Below, piece by piece: positions 8,464 to 17,318 of a stretch of 64,000 bases of DNA. Each line of letters starts with the position of its first letter. Positions within the stretch are counted from its first letter, which is position 1. The notes under the pieces were generated by a model. The model ran no database searches, was not told the origin of the DNA, and was given only the letters and a program-made list of their open reading frames with translations. The translations under genes and the position numbers were made by a program. The stretch comes from Mycolicibacterium sp. ND9-15 (lineage in GTDB: Bacteria; Actinomycetota; Actinomycetes; Mycobacteriales; Mycobacteriaceae), in NCBI RefSeq assembly GCF_035918395.1, contig NZ_CP142362.1:1711501-1775500 (forward strand), read 5' to 3'.

Positions 8464-8904
8464 GTGGCTCAGGTGTACCGCGCTCCGATGCGGTCCCGCC
8501 GCGACGCCGTCGACCCGCAGGCGGCGATCGACCGCGCGCTGGCGACGGGTGTCGTCGGTTTCGGCGACGCCGGGTTCGATGAGCGGCTGGCTCGCCGCGT
8601 CGAGCGGTTCGCCGACGTCGCCGACGGGTCGTTCGTCTGGACCCGCGATGCGGACGGGCTCTTCTGGTTGGGTCGTATCGACGGCCCCTACCGCCGCGAC
8701 GACGATGCGGCTGCGGTCGCCGTCGACCTGGTGCACATCCGTCCGTGCCGGTGGCTTACCGAGCCGGTAGTCGAATCCCACACGCCCGCAGCTGTTATCG
8801 CGACGTTTGGGCGCGGCGGGCGCAACTTCCAGCAAACGCACAGTCCCGACGTCGGCCCACAGACCGAACGGCTCTGGAACGCCCGCTCCGACCGAAGGTC
8901 GTAG
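8464..8904 (+). CDS. Conserved hypothetical protein
   Basis: A 146-residue soluble protein with a GTG start. It has a charged N-terminal half (RDAVDPQAAIDRALATG, then repeated arginines and aspartates) followed by an aromatic core FVWTRDADGLFWLGRIDGPY and a conserved-looking tail TFGRGGRNFQQTH. The middle resembles small barrel folds that bind modified bases or peptides (EVE/PWWP-like spacing of W and G), but this is only an impression. There are no membrane segments. It is divergent from the small membrane protein and upstream of a secreted peptide. Function unknown. Confidence 0.7.
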   Translation: MAQVYRAPMRSRRDAVDPQAAIDRALATGVVGFGDAGFDERLARRVERFADVADGSFVWTRDADGLFWLGRIDGPYRRDDDAAAVAVDLVHIRPCRWLTEPVVESHTPAAVIATFGRGGRNFQQTHSPDVGPQTERLWNARSDRRS

Positions 8905-9008
8905 AGCACTAAATGTAAGGCCTACTAGCCGAGCTGTTCGGCGATGCGTATCGGGATTACCCTGGAGCACAGAGGCGTTCGAATGGGCATCGGCGGAAGG
9001 AAACCACG

Positions 9009-9245
9009 ATGCTGGGTCTGAAGGTTCGGGCGGTGCTTGTCGCGATCGCGATTGTGGCAGCCGCCCTGTCTTCCGCTGCCACCGCTTCCGCCAGGCCGCA
9101 CGGACCGTGCAGGGACGTGCCCTTCGTCGGTGTATGCACGCCGTGGCGCGGTAGTCAAAGCCCGTTTCCGAATGGCAGGTTCGACCTGAGCCTGGCTGTC
9201 GTCAAGAGCAACACGGGGACCGGCGGCCCACAGGGTATCGGCTAG
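9009..9245 (+). CDS. Small secreted peptide
   Basis: A 78-residue protein with a Sec signal peptide: MLGLKVRAVL, a hydrophobic core, and an A-S-A-R cleavage region near residue 28. The mature peptide of about 50 residues has two cysteines (GPCRDVPFVGVCTPW), likely one disulphide, and a glycine-rich end. A good GAAGGAAA ribosome site precedes the ATG. No family recognised. A weak hairpin (CGTCC gaat GGACG) follows the stop. Confidence 0.72.
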   Translation: MLGLKVRAVLVAIAIVAAALSSAATASARPHGPCRDVPFVGVCTPWRGSQSPFPNGRFDLSLAVVKSNTGTGGPQGIG

Positions 9246-9303
9246 CCGAGGGATTTCCCGAAACCGCTGACGTCCGAATGGACGCCTCGAAAGCCTCGGG
9301 CAT

Positions 9304-9477
9304 TTAACCGCCGCACAGCAGGTCGCCGCCGTGACAGGTGCCCGCCACCACGCGGCCGACCGCGGGCACGCCCGCCCGAAGCAGCCGCCGATAATAGGTG
9401 AGCCCCTCGTCGCGCAACGGATCGACCTCGTTGACAGAAATGACGTGCGGCTCTCGCACATCCGGCGTGCCCGAATC
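9304..9477 (-). pseudogene. C-terminal fragment of an HSL-type lipase/esterase
   Basis: The last 56 codons of an alpha/beta hydrolase of the hormone-sensitive-lipase group are readable: [20 protein letters not shown], then [20 protein letters not shown] and GGDLL. These carry the catalytic aspartate (D of DPL) and histidine (H of TCH). The rest of the roughly 300-350-residue enzyme, including the nucleophile serine and the HGGG box, is missing, and the upstream frame does not match. It is a deletion relic between the secreted peptide and menG. Confidence 0.75.
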
Positions 9478-9614
9478 GATGATCGCGCGGAGAACTGCGG
9501 GGTGCAGTCTTTGGCGCTTCGGCGATTGAAGTTGTGGCGAATTTGCTCGACGAGCCGCTCGATGCTGAGCAGCACGAGCGGTTGTACCAGGTGTCGGCTG
9601 GCGACCGGCGCTCG

Positions 9615-10346
9615 CTACGGCGCTTCCTGGCGTTGGCCGCCGCCCTCCCGTCGCGCCGGTGAGGCCTTGATGGCCGCGTGCAGAGCCACGATGCCGCCGG
9701 TCAAATTGCGCCAGCGCACCTGCGTCCAACCGGCCTGACCGACCTGCCCGGCCAGCTTCGCCTGATCCGGCCAGGCCCGGATCGACTCGGCAAGATACTC
9801 GTAGGATTCCGCATCGCTGGACACCACGCGGGCGATCGCCGGCAACGCCCGCATCAGGTACTCCTTGTACACGGTCGAGAAGATCGGCACCGTCGGGGTG
9901 GAGAACTCGCAAACCACCAGTCGCCCACCGGGTTTGGTGACCCGGGCCATCTCACGCAGTCCCTCGACGTGGTCGACTACGTTACGCAAGCCGAAGCTGA
10001 TCGTCACGGCGTCGAAGCTCGCATCGGCGAACGGCAACTTGGTCGCGTCGCCGGCCACCTTGGGCACCGTGCGCCGCCCGCCGGCGGCCAGCATGCCGAC
10101 CGAGAAGTCGCACGCCACGCACCAGGCCTGCGACTTGGCCAGTTCGACGGTCGACACCGCGGTCCCGGCCGCGAGATCGAGCACGGTGTCGCCGGGGCCG
10201 ATTCGCAGCGCTGAACGAGTGGCACGCCGCCAGGCGCGGTCCTGGCCCAGTGACAGCACGGTGTTGGTGAGGTCGTAGCGGCGAGCCACGGCGTCGAACA
10301 TCGAGGCCACCTCGTGGGGATCCTTGTCCAGCGTCGCGCGACCCAT
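9615..10346 (-). CDS. menG: Demethylmenaquinone methyltransferase
   Basis: A 243-residue SAM-dependent methyltransferase of the UbiE/MenG type. It methylates demethylmenaquinone in the last common step of the pathway. The N-terminus [20 protein letters not shown] is diagnostic. SAM motif I is VLDLAAGTA (about residues 54-62), followed by [21 protein letters not shown] and the C-terminal [14 protein letters not shown]. About 14 residues after that (ending GGGQRQEAP) look like a late extension into non-conserved sequence. It corresponds to Rv0558. Confidence 0.95.
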   Translation of the reverse strand: MGRATLDKDPHEVASMFDAVARRYDLTNTVLSLGQDRAWRRATRSALRIGPGDTVLDLAAGTAVSTVELAKSQAWCVACDFSVGMLAAGGRRTVPKVAGDATKLPFADASFDAVTISFGLRNVVDHVEGLREMARVTKPGGRLVVCEFSTPTVPIFSTVYKEYLMRALPAIARVVSSDAESYEYLAESIRAWPDQAKLAGQVGQAGWTQVRWRNLTGGIVALHAAIKASPARREGGGQRQEAP

Positions 10347-10432
10347 GGGGCCACCGTAGCTGTCAAGACGCGCCGAGCGGGAGGAGGCCGACCGGATATG
10401 CGGTCAGCAGGTGCCCAGGCTGGCTGTTGTGT

Positions 10433-11623
10433 TCAGGCGCTCTCGATGCGGCGCGAGCGTGCGCGAAACGCTGAATTTCCGCGGTGTGTCGTGTGCAAAC
10501 CCGCACGCTCGCGGAAACTGGTGACGACGTCCTCGTAGTGGGCGAGCAGTTCGTCGCAGATCGCGGGCCACGTCCGCGCCAGCACGCTGCGGCGCGCAGC
10601 CACCGAATACCGTTGCCGCTCAGCGATCATATGGTCGACGGACGCGCTCAGCCGATCCTCGAACTCGACTACCGGCAGCAGCAGGCCGGTCTGCATGGGC
10701 GTGACCAGATCACGCGGACCACCGGCGTTCGGCGCGATGACGGGCAGGGCAGAGGCCATCGCCTCCTGCACGGCCTGACAGAACGTCTCGTGCTCGCCGG
10801 GATGCACGAAGACATCCATGCTGGCGTACGCGGCCGCGAGGTTTCGCCCGTACAGCGCCCCCGTGAAAACCGCTGACGGCATTCGGCGTTCGAGCTTCGC
10901 GCGGTCGACACCATCGCCGACGATGACCAGTTGTATGTCGCGCCGTCGCGCCAGACCGGCGAGGCGTTCGACGTGCTTCTCCGGTGCGAGCCGGCCGACG
11001 AAGCCGACGATCGGCTTACCGTCCGGTGACCACCGGTGCCGCAATTCATCGTCGCGCGCCGAGGGCGCGAAGCCGGTGATGTCGACGCCACGCGCCCACT
11101 TGCGCACACGTGGAATGCGGTGCGCGGCCAGGCTTTCCATCGCGGCGGTGGACGGCGCGAGCGTGCGGTCGGCCCGGCTGTGCAGGTGCCGGGTCCACGC
11201 CCACGCGGCGCGGGCGCTGAACCCGACGCCATAGCTTCGCGCGAAACCCGCGACGTCGGTCTGGAACACCGCCACGGTCGGGACACCGAGGTGTCGCGCG
11301 GCGTGCAGGCCGCCGTAGCCGAGCAGCGCCGGTGATGCCAGATGCACCACGTCGGGGTCGAATCCTCGTAGCACACCGACGATCCGGGGACGCGGCACGC
11401 CAAGCGGCAGCGAGGTGACCTTGGGGAACATCCGCGAGGGCACGCGGTGCACGCGGACACCGTCGTGCACGCGGTCGGCGGGTGCTTGGCCGCGCGGGGT
11501 GTCGGGAGCGATGACGAGGACCTCGTGTCCGTTACCGCGGAGGTGTTCGATCACCCGCAGCACCGAGTTCGTGACGCCGTTGACATTGGGGAGGAAGGAT
11601 TCTGCGACGATTGCAACGCGCAC
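10433..11623 (-). CDS. mgtA: GDP-mannose-dependent alpha-mannosyltransferase MgtA
   Basis: A 396-residue GT4 enzyme (GT-B fold). MgtA (Rv0557) transfers mannose to a glucuronosyl diacylglycerol acceptor in mycobacteria and relatives. The N-terminal domain starts [20 protein letters not shown], the acceptor-side signature. The C-terminal donor domain shows [15 protein letters not shown] and the E-X7-E type motif in [17 protein letters not shown]. After about residue 370 the sequence turns arginine-rich ([20 protein letters not shown]); this stretch is encoded by a large palindrome and is probably an acquired extension. It is on the same strand as menG and divergent from the DsbA-like lipoprotein. 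Confidence 0.92.
   Translation of the reverse strand: MRVAIVAESFLPNVNGVTNSVLRVIEHLRGNGHEVLVIAPDTPRGQAPADRVHDGVRVHRVPSRMFPKVTSLPLGVPRPRIVGVLRGFDPDVVHLASPALLGYGGLHAARHLGVPTVAVFQTDVAGFARSYGVGFSARAAWAWTRHLHSRADRTLAPSTAAMESLAAHRIPRVRKWARGVDITGFAPSARDDELRHRWSPDGKPIVGFVGRLAPEKHVERLAGLARRRDIQLVIVGDGVDRAKLERRMPSAVFTGALYGRNLAAAYASMDVFVHPGEHETFCQAVQEAMASALPVIAPNAGGPRDLVTPMQTGLLLPVVEFEDRLSASVDHMIAERQRYSVAARRSVLARTWPAICDELLAHYEDVVTSFRERAGLHTTHRGNSAFRARSRRIESA
10452..10513. repeat. Inverted repeat inside the 3' end of mgtA
   Basis: Perfect 12-bp arms CGCGAGCGTGCG (10452-10463) and CGCACGCTCGCG (10502-10513) enclose a 38-base loop. The element is inside the coding sequence and supplies the arginine-rich last residues of MgtA. 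It resembles the extragenic palindromes elsewhere in the window in size and arm composition, but not in sequence. Confidence 0.75.
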
Positions 11624-11756
11624 GCCGGAATCGTCTCAGCGGAGCCTGTCGTGAAGGTTGCGGCCAGGCAGACGTCAAACGAAAACCCGGTGCGCCCAAT
11701 GGGTGCTCCGAGGCGTTCGCGTCGCGTATCGTGCCACCAGAGAAAGGGCGGTTGAC

Positions 11757-12428
11757 ATGCGGATCTCCCGGGCCGTGGCGGCGGTGGCGCTCACCGTTGC
11801 GATCGCTGCCGCGGGCTGCACCGACCACGTCACCGGGGCGGCGCAACGCGACCCGGCCCAGCCCCCGCTGGCGGTCAGCGAAGACGGGTACGGCGTCGTC
11901 GCCGGGTTCGACGACGCCCCGGTCCGCATCGAGATCTTCACCGAACCGCAGTGCAACCATTGTGCGGACTTACAAGCCGATTTCGGCGATCAGATCGCCT
12001 ACTACATCGGCGTCGGCCAACTCAACGTCACCTACCGGCCGATGATCTTCCTCGACGAGGTGACCGACGGTCACTCGGCGCGGGTCAGCAACGCCCTGTT
12101 TCTGGCCACCGGGGCCGGCGCCACCGGCGCGCAGTTCCAACGGTTCGTCGAAGAACTGTGGGCCGACCAGGACCCCGGCGGGCCGGGACCCAGCGATGAC
12201 GAGATGGCCGACATGGCGGCCTCGGCGGGCATGCCCGAGGAGGCCGCCAAGCGAATCGCCAGTGGCGGGTCGGCAGTGAACGTCGCCGAGATGGACGAGA
12301 ACAACTTCGGGTTCCTGATCGACATCGACCCTCTGGCCGGTGGCACGCCGACGGTCTACGACCTGGTCGGCGACGAGAAGATCGACATCTACGACAACGA
12401 CTGGCTCGACAGGCTCATCGAATCCTGA
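11757..12428 (+). CDS. DsbA/thioredoxin-fold lipoprotein
   Basis: A 223-residue envelope protein. The N-terminal signal ends in the lipobox AAAGC with the lipidated cysteine at 21. The thioredoxin-like fold carries a CxxC pair, CNHC at residues 66-69, after the strand IEIFTEPQ. Near the C-terminus the cis-proline loop is GGTPTVYD. Such proteins oxidise or hold exported client thiols outside the membrane. The ATG at 11757 is preceded by AGAAAGG; an in-frame upstream start would spoil the signal peptide. It is divergent from mgtA. The exact partner is unknown. Confidence 0.86.
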   Translation: MRISRAVAAVALTVAIAAAGCTDHVTGAAQRDPAQPPLAVSEDGYGVVAGFDDAPVRIEIFTEPQCNHCADLQADFGDQIAYYIGVGQLNVTYRPMIFLDEVTDGHSARVSNALFLATGAGATGAQFQRFVEELWADQDPGGPGPSDDEMADMAASAGMPEEAAKRIASGGSAVNVAEMDENNFGFLIDIDPLAGGTPTVYDLVGDEKIDIYDNDWLDRLIES

Positions 12429-12462
12429 CTTCTTGCGCGAACGTGCGCTTGGCATCGGAGAT

Positions 12463-13005
12463 TCACGTCGGGCGCTCAGAAGTTCGACGTTCGATCAGCG
12501 TCACCCCGCCCAGAGCCGCGGCGGCAACCAGCCAGCCGACGACAGCGATCGAACCCGCCGGGATGATTGCCAACGCCGCGTTGCGATGCTGCACGCGAAC
12601 GAGATCCGGGTCGTTCACGTCGTATTCGACGTAGATGTTCATTCCGGTCTCGAGCTCCGAGGGGTAGAGCACGCCCAACTCGGGGCGGTAGGTCACGCGG
12701 TCGGGGGTGACGAACTCGATCGTCGACCGGCGCGGCCCGGCGTCGAGCACCTCGGCTGCTGCGACGCCCATGTGTCGTTCGATCTGCCGGTCATTGCGCC
12801 ACGCGCCCAGCACCATCAGCGCGGACTGCAACGTGACCAGACACGCCGCGAGGATGATCCCGATGCGCACCCGGCGAAACACCCGCTGCCGCTGCGTCTC
12901 GTTCGGGTCGGCGGTCAGCCGGGGCAGGAAGCGGCGAGCCCACCGGATCGGTTCGGTCAGGCGTGCCTTGATTCTCACAGCAGCCGGATCGTTTGCTCCG
13001 CTCAC
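12463..13005 (-). CDS. Membrane protein, DUF3592-like (Rv0556 homologue)
   Basis: A 180-residue protein with two membrane segments ([20 protein letters not shown] near residue 50 and [21 protein letters not shown] near 150). Between them is an extracytoplasmic beta domain with [15 protein letters not shown] and the phrase [12 protein letters not shown], the pattern of DUF3592 proteins. The GTG at 13005 overlaps the menD stop in a GTGA junction, so translation is probably coupled to menD. The same neighbour relation exists in M. tuberculosis. Function unknown; it may be part of quinone enzyme assembly at the membrane, which is inference from position only. Confidence 0.82.
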   Translation of the reverse strand: MSGANDPAAVRIKARLTEPIRWARRFLPRLTADPNETQRQRVFRRVRIGIILAACLVTLQSALMVLGAWRNDRQIERHMGVAAAEVLDAGPRRSTIEFVTPDRVTYRPELGVLYPSELETGMNIYVEYDVNDPDLVRVQHRNAALAIIPAGSIAVVGWLVAAAALGGVTLIERRTSERPT

Positions 13006-14654
13006 AGGGCCGCCTTGATCGACGCGTGCAACGCCCGCAGCGAAGACCGGTCGGCCTTCACCTCCAGCACCCGTAACCCGTCGTACGGTTCGTTGAGCGC
13101 CTCGGCCAGGCCGTCGGCTTCGAGCTGTCGGCTCTCGACGTGATAGGCCCGGCACAGCGCGCCGACGTCGACGTCGTGCGGTGTGCCGAAGATCCGCGAC
13201 GATACGTCGGAGAACCTCGGGTCACCCTGTTCGAGCAGTTCGAAGATGCCACCGCCGTTGTCGTTGGACACCACGATGGTCAGGTTGCGCGGCGTCGGCT
13301 CCGTCGGCCCGATCAACAATCCCGAGCTGTCGTGAACGAAAGTCAGGTCGCCGACCAGGGCGATCGTCCGGTTCGGCCCGCTCCCACCACCCGCCCGCTC
13401 GTGCGCGAGCGCGGCCCCTATCGCCGTCGACACCGTGCCGTCGATGCCCGCGACACCGCGGTTCGAGCGCACCTTGAGGCCGTGGGTGTCCAAGCCCACC
13501 AACGCGACGTCACGCACCGGGTTCGACGCCCCAAGCACGAGCTGATCGCCCGGCCGGACGGCGTCGGCCACTGCGGCGGCCACATGCAGGCCGGTCTTGA
13601 GCGGGTGCGCCTTGAGTTGGCCGCGGACCGCCTCCATGGCATGCCGGTGCACCTGCGCGCACCGGTCCAGCCAAGCCTGGTGCGGTGCCCCCGACGTGAC
13701 GGCACGAGTCCCGGTGGCCTGCGAGTTCCCCGACACGTCGGGCCAGCGGGGCCCCGTCGTCAACGCGTACACCGGCACCGACGGATCGGCCAGCAGCGCC
13801 GAGACCGGCCGGTGCAGCGTCGGACGACCGAGCATGATGACCTGCTTCGGGCGCACCAAGCTCAGCGCGAATGGGTGTAGCGGATTGTCCGCGGGCGGCG
13901 CCGTCGGTTCGGCCACGGTCGGCAGCGCGGCCAGGTTCGGCTGCTCCCCCGCGCCGTGCCCGGCGATCACGACGGTGTCCGGGGTCAGGTCGATGTCGAG
14001 CGGCTGGTCGAAGGTCACCGGCGGGGTGTACGTCCACGGCTTGCCCCCCGGTCTGCCCTCCGGCACATAGGTGCCGGACTCGTCCGCGTCAGGCACGAGC
14101 GGCTCACGCAGCGGGATGTCGAACTGCACCGGGCCCGCGTTGGCGGTACGGGATCCATTGGCTGCCACCAAAATACGGCACACCGCGGAACGCCATTGGG
14201 CGTTCAGCGCATCGAGGCGCTCGGGGACCTCCTCGGCAAGACCAAGGCTGATCGAGGCCCGCACCTGCGTGCCGAAATACCCCAGCTGCTCGAAGGTCTG
14301 GTTCGCGCCGGTGCCCAGCAGCTCATAGGGCCGGTTTGCGCTGAGCACCACCAACGGCACCCGCGCGTAATTCGACTCCACCACCGCCGGCCCCAGGTTG
14401 GCCACCGCGGTCCCCGACGTCATCGCGATACAGACCGGAGCGCGTTCGGCGATCGCGAGCCCGATGGCCAGAAAGCCCGCCGTGCGCTCGTCGATACGCA
14501 CGTGTAGCCGAACCCGGCCTGCGCGGTCGGCATCCTGCAGCGCGAAGGCCAGCGGCGCGTTGCGTGATCCCGGGCACAGCACGACGTCCCGTACGCCGCC
14601 GCGAACGAGCTCGTCGACGACCACGCGGGCCTGCGCGGTCGAAGCGTTCACCAC
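13002..14654 (-). CDS. menD: 2-succinyl-5-enolpyruvyl-6-hydroxy-3-cyclohexene-1-carboxylate synthase
   Basis: A 550-residue thiamine-diphosphate enzyme. It joins isochorismate and 2-oxoglutarate (with CO2 loss) in the first committed step to menaquinone. The N-terminal Pyr domain has [16 protein letters not shown] and [11 protein letters not shown] with the ThDP-activating glutamate region. The C-terminal PP domain has the metal/ThDP motif [12 protein letters not shown] with [15 protein letters not shown]. The GTG start at 14654 shares one base with the bpoC stop, so bpoC, menD and the Rv0556-like gene form one tight operon. Confidence 0.97.
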   Translation of the reverse strand: MVNASTAQARVVVDELVRGGVRDVVLCPGSRNAPLAFALQDADRAGRVRLHVRIDERTAGFLAIGLAIAERAPVCIAMTSGTAVANLGPAVVESNYARVPLVVLSANRPYELLGTGANQTFEQLGYFGTQVRASISLGLAEEVPERLDALNAQWRSAVCRILVAANGSRTANAGPVQFDIPLREPLVPDADESGTYVPEGRPGGKPWTYTPPVTFDQPLDIDLTPDTVVIAGHGAGEQPNLAALPTVAEPTAPPADNPLHPFALSLVRPKQVIMLGRPTLHRPVSALLADPSVPVYALTTGPRWPDVSGNSQATGTRAVTSGAPHQAWLDRCAQVHRHAMEAVRGQLKAHPLKTGLHVAAAVADAVRPGDQLVLGASNPVRDVALVGLDTHGLKVRSNRGVAGIDGTVSTAIGAALAHERAGGGSGPNRTIALVGDLTFVHDSSGLLIGPTEPTPRNLTIVVSNDNGGGIFELLEQGDPRFSDVSSRIFGTPHDVDVGALCRAYHVESRQLEADGLAEALNEPYDGLRVLEVKADRSSLRALHASIKAAL

Positions 14655-15454
14655 TACAGCCTATCGGCGAAGAAATCGAGCATCGCTTTGTTGACCACCT
14701 CCGGCCGCTCGATGAAACCGAGGTGACCGGCGTCGGGAATCTCCAGGTAGCGGCCTTTCGGGATCGCGTCTGCGACCTCGCGACTCAGGTACGGGGGCAG
14801 CACCAGGTCGTCGGCGAAGCCGATGACGAGCGTCGGTGCCGTGATACTCCGGTAAGCGGGCAGCCGATTGCCCCGCGGACGAACCTCGCTCTGCGAGTGC
14901 CCGCCGGGTGTCGTCTTGGTGGGCCACATAACGAACATGTCGATCCAGTCGCGAACCTTGACGTCGTCGTTGAGCGTCTTGGGCGAAAAGTTCTCCAGCA
15001 GCCGGATTTTGGCGTCGAATTTCGCCGGCAGCCGGACACCGGAGTTGGCGAGCTCCGCCTCGGCCTCGCGGAAGAATTCGCGAGTACGGTCCTCGCGGCC
15101 GCGGGTGGCCATCAGCACCGCCCGGTCGACGAGGTCGGGGCGCGACACCATGAGTTCCTGGGCTATGAACGAGCCCATCGACACGGAGACGATGCGCACC
15201 GGCGCCGCGTCGAGCTTTTCGATCAGCGCCGCCGTGTCGGCCACCATCGTTTCCGTGGTGAACCCGCTGGCGTTCTCGGTCGCGCCCACCCCGCGGTTGT
15301 CGAACGTGATGCAGCGGTAGCCGGCGCGCTGAAACTCTGGCACCTGGTGCAGGTGCCAGGTCCGTCCGGCGCCGCCATGACCGGCGATGAACAGCACTGA
15401 TGGACCGCTTCCCCGATCGTCGTAGGCCAAGTTCACCCAAATGACGGTACTCAA
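14654..15454 (-). CDS. bpoC: Alpha/beta hydrolase BpoC (possible MenH)
   Basis: A 266-residue single-domain hydrolase. The nucleophile is Ser92 in VSVSMGS. The acid is probably in FADDLVLPP and the histidine in DAGHLGFIE. The oxyanion region is [12 protein letters not shown]. It is labelled a bromoperoxidase in older annotations, but it has no cofactor and lies directly upstream of menD, overlapping it by one base. Mycobacterial genomes lack an obvious separate menH, so conversion of SEPHCHC to SHCHC (loss of pyruvate) is the best hypothesis. A general esterase role remains possible. It corresponds to Rv0554. Confidence 0.88.
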   Translation of the reverse strand: MSTVIWVNLAYDDRGSGPSVLFIAGHGGAGRTWHLHQVPEFQRAGYRCITFDNRGVGATENASGFTTETMVADTAALIEKLDAAPVRIVSVSMGSFIAQELMVSRPDLVDRAVLMATRGREDRTREFFREAEAELANSGVRLPAKFDAKIRLLENFSPKTLNDDVKVRDWIDMFVMWPTKTTPGGHSQSEVRPRGNRLPAYRSITAPTLVIGFADDLVLPPYLSREVADAIPKGRYLEIPDAGHLGFIERPEVVNKAMLDFFADRL

Positions 15455-15503
15455 GCCTCGAACGCGGGGCAGACCGTGGGCCCGTCGTCCGATGTTGCCA
15501 TCG

Positions 15504-15530
15504 GCATATCATGCGTAGTGCATGATATGC
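15504..15530. promoter_or_regulatory. 27-bp perfect palindrome, candidate MarR operator
   Basis: Arms GCATATCATGC (15504-15514) and GCATGATATGC (15520-15530) are perfect reverse complements with a 5-base spacer. The site lies 72 bases upstream of a FAD monooxygenase gene that is followed by a marR gene, in a region between divergent genes. The A+T-rich symmetric form is typical of MarR-family operators. Confidence 0.7.
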
Positions 15531-15602
15531 GCGTAACATCTAAATTGTCATATCCCTTCAGAGGTTCGATGACCTCGACAAACTGCGAAGAGGAACGTCC
15601 CG

Positions 15603-16781
15603 GTGAAGATTGCGATCAGTGGCGCCGGTGTCGCAGGACCCGCATTCGCGCATTGGATGGTGCGGGCCGGGCACGACGTCACCTTGATCGAGAAGGCTTC
15701 CAGCTTTCGTACCGGCGGCTATCTGATCGACTTCTGGGGCCTGGGCTACGGCATCACGCAGAAGATGGGCATCGAGGAAGCCATCCGCGCGGCGGGCTAT
15801 GACGTGCGCGAACTGCGCATCGTCGACAACTCCGGTCTGGCGTCCGCCCGGCTTCGTGTAGATCCCCTCCGCCACGCAGTCGGGGGACGCTACGTCAGCC
15901 TTCCGCGCGGGGACCTGGCAGCCGCGATCTACCGCACGGTCGAGGGCGACATCGAGACGATCTACTCCGACAGCATCGCCGCGATCGACAACGGAGTCGA
16001 CAGTGTCACAGTCGACCTGGACCACGGCGGTTCACGAGAATTCGACATGCTGGTCGGCGCGGACGGGTTGCACTCCAACGTGCGGGCGCTGGCCTTCGGA
16101 CCTGAGCCGCACCACGAGCGCTATCTCGGCTGCCAGGTCGCGGCGTGCGTGCTCGACGGCTACCGACCGCGCGACGAACTGGTGTACATGGCGCACAATG
16201 TGCCCGGGCGCCAGATCAGCAGGTTCACGTTGCGTGGCGACCGGACCATGGTGCTGTTCATCTTTCGCTCGCCGACGCCAACGCTGCCTGACCACCTTGC
16301 ATCCTGTAAGGCCTTGCTGCGCAGGGAGTTCGCCGATGCCGGTTGGGAATCGGAGCGGATTCTGGACGCCCTCGAAGACGTCGACGACATCTATCTCGAC
16401 GTGGTCAGCCAGATCCGCATGGACAAGTGGTCATCCGGTCGCGTGGCGTTGGTCGGCGACGCCGCGGCGTGTGTTTCGTTGTTGGCCGGCGAAGGCACCG
16501 GGTTGGCCATCGCCGAGGCCTATGTACTCGCCGGTGAGCTGGCCCTGGCGGGCGACGACGTCGAGGCCGCCTACGCCGCGTACGAGAACCGCCTGCGTGA
16601 CTTCATCGAAGCCAAGCAGGACGGCGCGAAGCGGCTGATCTCGTTCTTCGCGACCCGAACCGACCTCGGCATCTGGTTGCGCAACCTGGCGGTCCGCGCG
16701 TGCAACGTCCGGCCGATCGGACACCTGGTTCTGGGGCGTGCGTTACGCGACGACATCGAGCTACCCGACTACCGGCTGTGA
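15603..16781 (+). CDS. FAD-dependent monooxygenase (TetX/PHBH-type)
   Basis: A 392-residue class A flavoprotein monooxygenase. The FAD motif is ISGAGVAGPAFAHW at residue 5, the NAD(P)H/FAD DG motif is LVGADGLHSNVR near 150, and the GD motif is ALVGDAAACVSLLAGEGTG near 284. Such enzymes hydroxylate aromatic or polyketide-like compounds, including antibiotics. The start is GTG at 15603. The gene is followed 10 bases after its stop by a marR regulator and preceded by a perfect palindrome, so it is probably induced by its own substrate. This block interrupts the menD-menC order and looks like an accessory insertion. Substrate unknown. Confidence 0.88.
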   Translation: MKIAISGAGVAGPAFAHWMVRAGHDVTLIEKASSFRTGGYLIDFWGLGYGITQKMGIEEAIRAAGYDVRELRIVDNSGLASARLRVDPLRHAVGGRYVSLPRGDLAAAIYRTVEGDIETIYSDSIAAIDNGVDSVTVDLDHGGSREFDMLVGADGLHSNVRALAFGPEPHHERYLGCQVAACVLDGYRPRDELVYMAHNVPGRQISRFTLRGDRTMVLFIFRSPTPTLPDHLASCKALLRREFADAGWESERILDALEDVDDIYLDVVSQIRMDKWSSGRVALVGDAAACVSLLAGEGTGLAIAEAYVLAGELALAGDDVEAAYAAYENRLRDFIEAKQDGAKRLISFFATRTDLGIWLRNLAVRACNVRPIGHLVLGRALRDDIELPDYRL

Positions 16782-16791
16782 GACTCGACTC

Positions 16792-17274
16792 ATGACGACG
16801 ATGGATGAGGCCTCGGAGAACGATTCGGTGGTCAGCGATGAGTTCCTGTCGCAGCTCGAACGAGCCACGCGCGGTCTGCTCGCGCTCAACGTGTCCGCGC
16901 TCGAGCAACTGGAGAAGCGGATCGGACTCGCGCCGCTGCGCGCACTACAGGCGTTGGATCGACTTGGGCCGTCCCTGGTGACCGAATTGGGCGAGGATCT
17001 GGGCCTGCTGCCGTCCACGGCGAGCCGGCTCAGCGATCGGCTGGCCGAGGCCGGCTACATCACTCGCCGCGTTGCCCCCACTAACCGCCGGGCCACGTTG
17101 CTGGAACTGACCGATGCGGGCCGTGCGGTCCTCGACGAGTTGATCGGCTTACGTACCAAAGCTTTTCGCGCGGTGACACGGCGCATGACTGAGGCGGACC
17201 GCGCCGCGTTGATACAGGGCACGCGGGCGTTCACCGCCGCCTACCGGGACCTGGTCGAAGGTTCCCACGGGTGA
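16792..17274 (+). CDS. MarR family transcriptional regulator
   Basis: A 160-residue protein of normal MarR length. The winged-helix region reads LGEDLGLLPSTASRLSDRLA (recognition helix) and the wing RRVAPTNRRATLLELT contains the usual D/N-R pattern. The ends are helical dimerisation segments. It is probably co-transcribed with the upstream monooxygenase (10-base gap) and is the likely reader of the palindrome at 15504-15530. A hairpin of the shared repeat family follows its stop codon. Confidence 0.9.
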   Translation: MTTMDEASENDSVVSDEFLSQLERATRGLLALNVSALEQLEKRIGLAPLRALQALDRLGPSLVTELGEDLGLLPSTASRLSDRLAEAGYITRRVAPTNRRATLLELTDAGRAVLDELIGLRTKAFRAVTRRMTEADRAALIQGTRAFTAAYRDLVEGSHG

Positions 17275-17275
17275 G

Positions 17276-17318
17276 TTCGGTGCGCTCCTGATCGCTCACC
17301 GACTGCTAGCGCACCGAA
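17276..17318. repeat. Shared palindromic repeat, copy 1
   Basis: Arms TTCGGTGCGCT (17276-17286) and AGCGCACCGAA (17308-17318) are perfect, with ATCGCT/AGTCGG-like inner pairing less conserved in this copy. It lies between the convergent marR and DJ-1 genes and extends into the latter: the TAG stop of that gene is at 17306-17308. The outer flank CCGAAACCGCC is identical to that of the copy at 45238. Confidence 0.85.

Noticed and set aside
9504-9662. Plus-strand frame reading [20 protein letters not shown] near the menG end
   Set aside because: No start codon after the preceding stop, antisense to the lipase relic and menG; no family recognised.
12429-12462. GCGCGAACGTGCGC as terminator between the DsbA-like and Rv0556-like genes
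   Set aside because: Only four-base arms; too weak to call.
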